DNA from: Rachicladosporium sp. CCFEE 5018
Lineage: Eukaryota > Ascomycota > Dothideomycetes > Cladosporiales > Cladosporiaceae
Direction: 5' to 3'
Assembly (NCBI GenBank): GCA_002077045.2
Contig: KZ111155.1
Span: 724,230-788,229, forward strand
Length of the DNA stretch: 64,000 bases
The notes beneath the pieces are model-generated. The model saw nothing but the letters and a program-made list of their open reading frames with translations, ran no database searches and was not told where the DNA came from. Shown here piece after piece: positions 61,694-64,000 of this stretch. Both the position numbers and the translations under genes were made by a program. The stretch's first letter is position 1. Each line of letters begins with the position of its first letter.

Positions 61694-64000
61694 CTGATGG
61701 CACGCCCTATGAGCACATAATAGATATCAAGGAGCATGTCACCAAGCTTGACATCCCGTACAACACAAAGTACAAGCGACTCAAGCGCTCACGGCGGCAG
61801 AAGGAACGCAATCAGCAGAAGGACAATCATGGAGACGCTGGCGAAGGTGGCGAAGATGCTCTTATCTACTGCCTCGGCGACATCCTTGAGACTGCTGAAG
61901 AAGTCGAAGAGTGGAAGCTCAAGGACTGGACGCCTGAAGACGAGAACTTGATGGGTCAAGAGAGCTACGAGTGGATCCGCATGGACACCGACTTCGAATG
62001 GCTTGGAAAGATCCACTTACAGATGCCGATGTACATGTACGTCAGTCAGCTGCAGCAGGACAGGGATCTTGTTGCACAGCACGAGAGTGTGAACTATATT
62101 GCGGACTGTGGGGCTTATCAGACGAGCATGAGTGTCATGCTCAGAACTCTGATGGACAAACGCTACTTCCACGGCATCCGGACTCTGGCAGCGAAAGCTA
62201 TCGCAGAGACTGGACGGGATCGACTGAGAGATGTCGGCATGTTCATGCTTGAGAAGGCATTCAGCTCGATGTTCTGCTTCGAGGGTAAGACCATGACACG
62301 ACCGAACGACTGGTCTGATCGCGTAAACTTCATCCTGCAATGCGCCATCCCGCAAGCGATGGTCAAGCTTCGAGACGACGAGGGCAAGGTGCCAATGGCC
62401 GTCAGACGCTTCTTCGTGGACAAGCTGAAGTTCAATGACAACTCGAACAACGAGTATTCGGATGCACACTACATCGCTACACTGATGAGGTGTCTTGCGC
62501 AATCACTGGTCATCTCGCACCGCAAGAAGCAGCCAACATACGACTTCGAGTTTGGCGATCATGACCCGATGCCGATCGACGAAGTGGACCATGACGCCGA
62601 CTTCGAGCAAGAGGCATTCGCTGAGATTGAGCGCTACCGCCGCATCGACGAGTGGATATCCTCATATCAAAACATCTACTCGACCACTGCGATCGAGTGC
62701 TTGCAGGTGCTCACGAAGGTGGGAATCGTCAAGGATAAGGTCAAGGAGCTGTTGTCCTACACGCGAGCTGAGAATGCGGAGAATGTTCGAATAGCTGCCT
62801 TCGAGTGCCTGACGGAGATTGGGACTACAAGGAAGATGACGATGATGGCTTACCTGCTGCGGTCGCTGGAGGAGTCGCACCCGCCAGCTTTCCGTGCGAG
62901 GCTTTTGGGCTGCTTTGGCGTCGCTTTAGGACACATTGCGATCGGTGACGATGATGAGGAAGCCGACGGCGTCACTGGCGCTGCTGATGGCGGACTCATC
63001 GTCGAGCAAGCCATGAGCAGCGAGGCGAGACATCTGGCTCTGACGAGGAAGCTGTCTCCAGACGGCGCACTGAAGGCACTGAAGCTCGCACTGCAAGGAG
63101 AGGCGAGCTTTGCGGACGCTTTATGGTCGGCTGCTACATCTGACGCTCTCTCTGTCGATGAAGTAGCCGCCATCGCTGACGTCGCTGCGTTGGTGTTCGA
63201 GCCTAAGACTAGTCTGACACTCAGCTTGAAGTTGCCCAAGAAATACCACGCGAAGAACCTGGGCGGAGGTAAGATCACGTTCGTCGCCGATGGACCATAC
63301 CGCACAGCTCCTGTTACGCCCCTGCCATATGAAGAATGGGAGCGCATGCAGCAGCTCGGCCTGAAGTACACTGGCAGAGTCGGTCCAGACAGTCGGATCG
63401 TGGTCAAGGCTGAGCCGACACCACCACCCGCCGAGGACAAGGCTGCAGCGATACGGGCACAGATCGAAGAGGTCCAGAAGCGACAGCGAGCTCTCGAGCG
63501 ACCGATGGCACCTCCTGCGTCGCCTGCTCTAGCAACGCCGACGGGTGACAAGCCCAAGATCAAGATCGGTATCAAGCGCACTGCATCAGTCATCGAGGAG
63601 GCTCCTAAGTCAGCCAAGCGGCAGCAGACGCCGAGCAATTACGTTGACAGCCCCATGTCCGCACGCGGTAGTCCCGCTGCTGTGTCGAAGGGTCGCCGTA
63701 GCTCGACGCCAGGCTCTGTAGCGTCAGCTGGAAAGAAACCAGAGAAGCGCCGGATCGTCACGCTGAAATTCGGCAAGATGGCTGCCGGGAGGCTGGCGAC
63801 AATACTGTCATCACCACCGAAGCGTAAAACCACAGCAACAAGACGCCCAAGCTTCGAGCAGTCCCACGCCAACTCTGCCTTGGCCAGTCCATCGCTTCCC
63901 GCTGCATCGGCTGCGCCTGCTTGGAACCCCGGCGCCTTCAGATCCTTCGACGCGCCTGACTCTGCAACACCTGCCGAGGTGATGTTCAGCCCGACAGACA
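61694..64000 (+). CDS. TAF2: second TAF2 copy, partial (residues ~661-1428 equivalent)
   Basis: The plus frame is open from the gap to the window end (first full codon at 61696) and aligns without indels to 19920-22226 of the first TAF2. By direct comparison I count 42 base differences over 2307 bases (about 1.8%). Only six change an amino acid (Y to H, I to M, K to R, M to V, S to P, A to G) and no stop arises, which indicates selection on both copies or allelic origin. The 5' third of the gene is missing in the gap and the 3' end lies beyond the window. Differences are concentrated in 61694-62760. It may be a real paralogue or homeolog, or an alternative haplotype joined at the gap. Confidence 0.9.

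Noticed and set aside
61694..64000. RIP as cause of the TAF2 copy differences
   Set aside because: The changes go in all directions, are mostly synonymous third-position changes and create no stops; C-to-T at CpA does not dominate.
1..64000. Transposons, CRISPR arrays, biosynthetic clusters or viral insertions
   Set aside because: I saw no transposase, reverse transcriptase, terminal repeats, spacer-repeat arrays, PKS/NRPS genes or viral genes on either strand.

Overview
The window is nuclear DNA from a filamentous ascomycete. Genes are dense and on both strands. Most are intronless or carry 1 to 3 introns of about 48 to 77 bases, with GT..AG ends and a branch site just upstream of the acceptor. 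There is a Zn2Cys6 regulator with a Fungal_trans region, an LSD1-type demethylase fused to an HMG box, and a CreB-type deubiquitinase. F-box-like relics and a paired BTB family suggest Dothideomycetes (Mycosphaerellales/Capnodiales, perhaps a black-yeast relative). That placement is inference, because no marker gene fixes it.

Layout. 1-489: cut-off end of a secreted DUF6454-like protein. 1.2-3.6 kb: Ser/Thr-rich GPI-type wall protein with a duplicated C-terminal module. 4.1-8.7 kb: the U5 snRNP GTPase SNU114 and acetoacetyl-CoA thiolase ERG10 in divergent arrangement. 9-12.5 kb: relics of an F-box/LRR-like family (two disabled C-terminal copies and one F-box fragment). 12.9-17.5 kb: UBA3 (NEDD8 E1) and TEL2 in divergent arrangement. 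17.9-22.4 kb: TAF2. 23.2-24.8 kb: a damaged zinc-cluster regulator. 25.1 kb: tRNA-Ile(AAU). 25.5-30.3 kb: a Nif1/Dsf2-type Sel1 protein and a SAS4-domain protein. 31.5-32.9 kb: a disordered Gly/Ser repeat protein. 33-35.3 kb: two tandem BTB genes. 36.5-40 kb: LSD1. 40.8-43.2 kb: CreB. 43.7-44.2 kb: YOS1. 44.5-46.2 kb: ALG12, overlapping tail to tail with a VOC protein. 47.3-53.1 kb: spliceosomal cyclophilin (PPIH) and VPS8. 53.5-56.8 kb: GPALPP/DUF3752 protein, RCR-like membrane protein and CIA2. 58.7-61.6 kb: an intact Zn2Cys6 regulator.

A 100-N gap at 61594-61693 is followed by a second, partial TAF2 that runs to the window end. It aligns to the first copy without indels. I count 42 substitutions, 38 of them in the first ~1.07 kb and only 4 in the last ~1.24 kb. 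This is the most notable structural feature. It could be a real duplication or homeolog with a conversion tract, or a chimeric or haplotype misjoin at the gap.

The genes are mostly single-copy housekeeping functions from unrelated pathways: splicing, sterol precursor supply, neddylation, PIKK assembly, TFIID, chromatin, N-glycosylation, ER-Golgi and endosomal traffic, and Fe-S assembly. I see no biosynthetic cluster, transposon, CRISPR array or operon-like system. Accessory character is limited to the F-box relics, the BTB pair, the repeat proteins and the damaged regulator.
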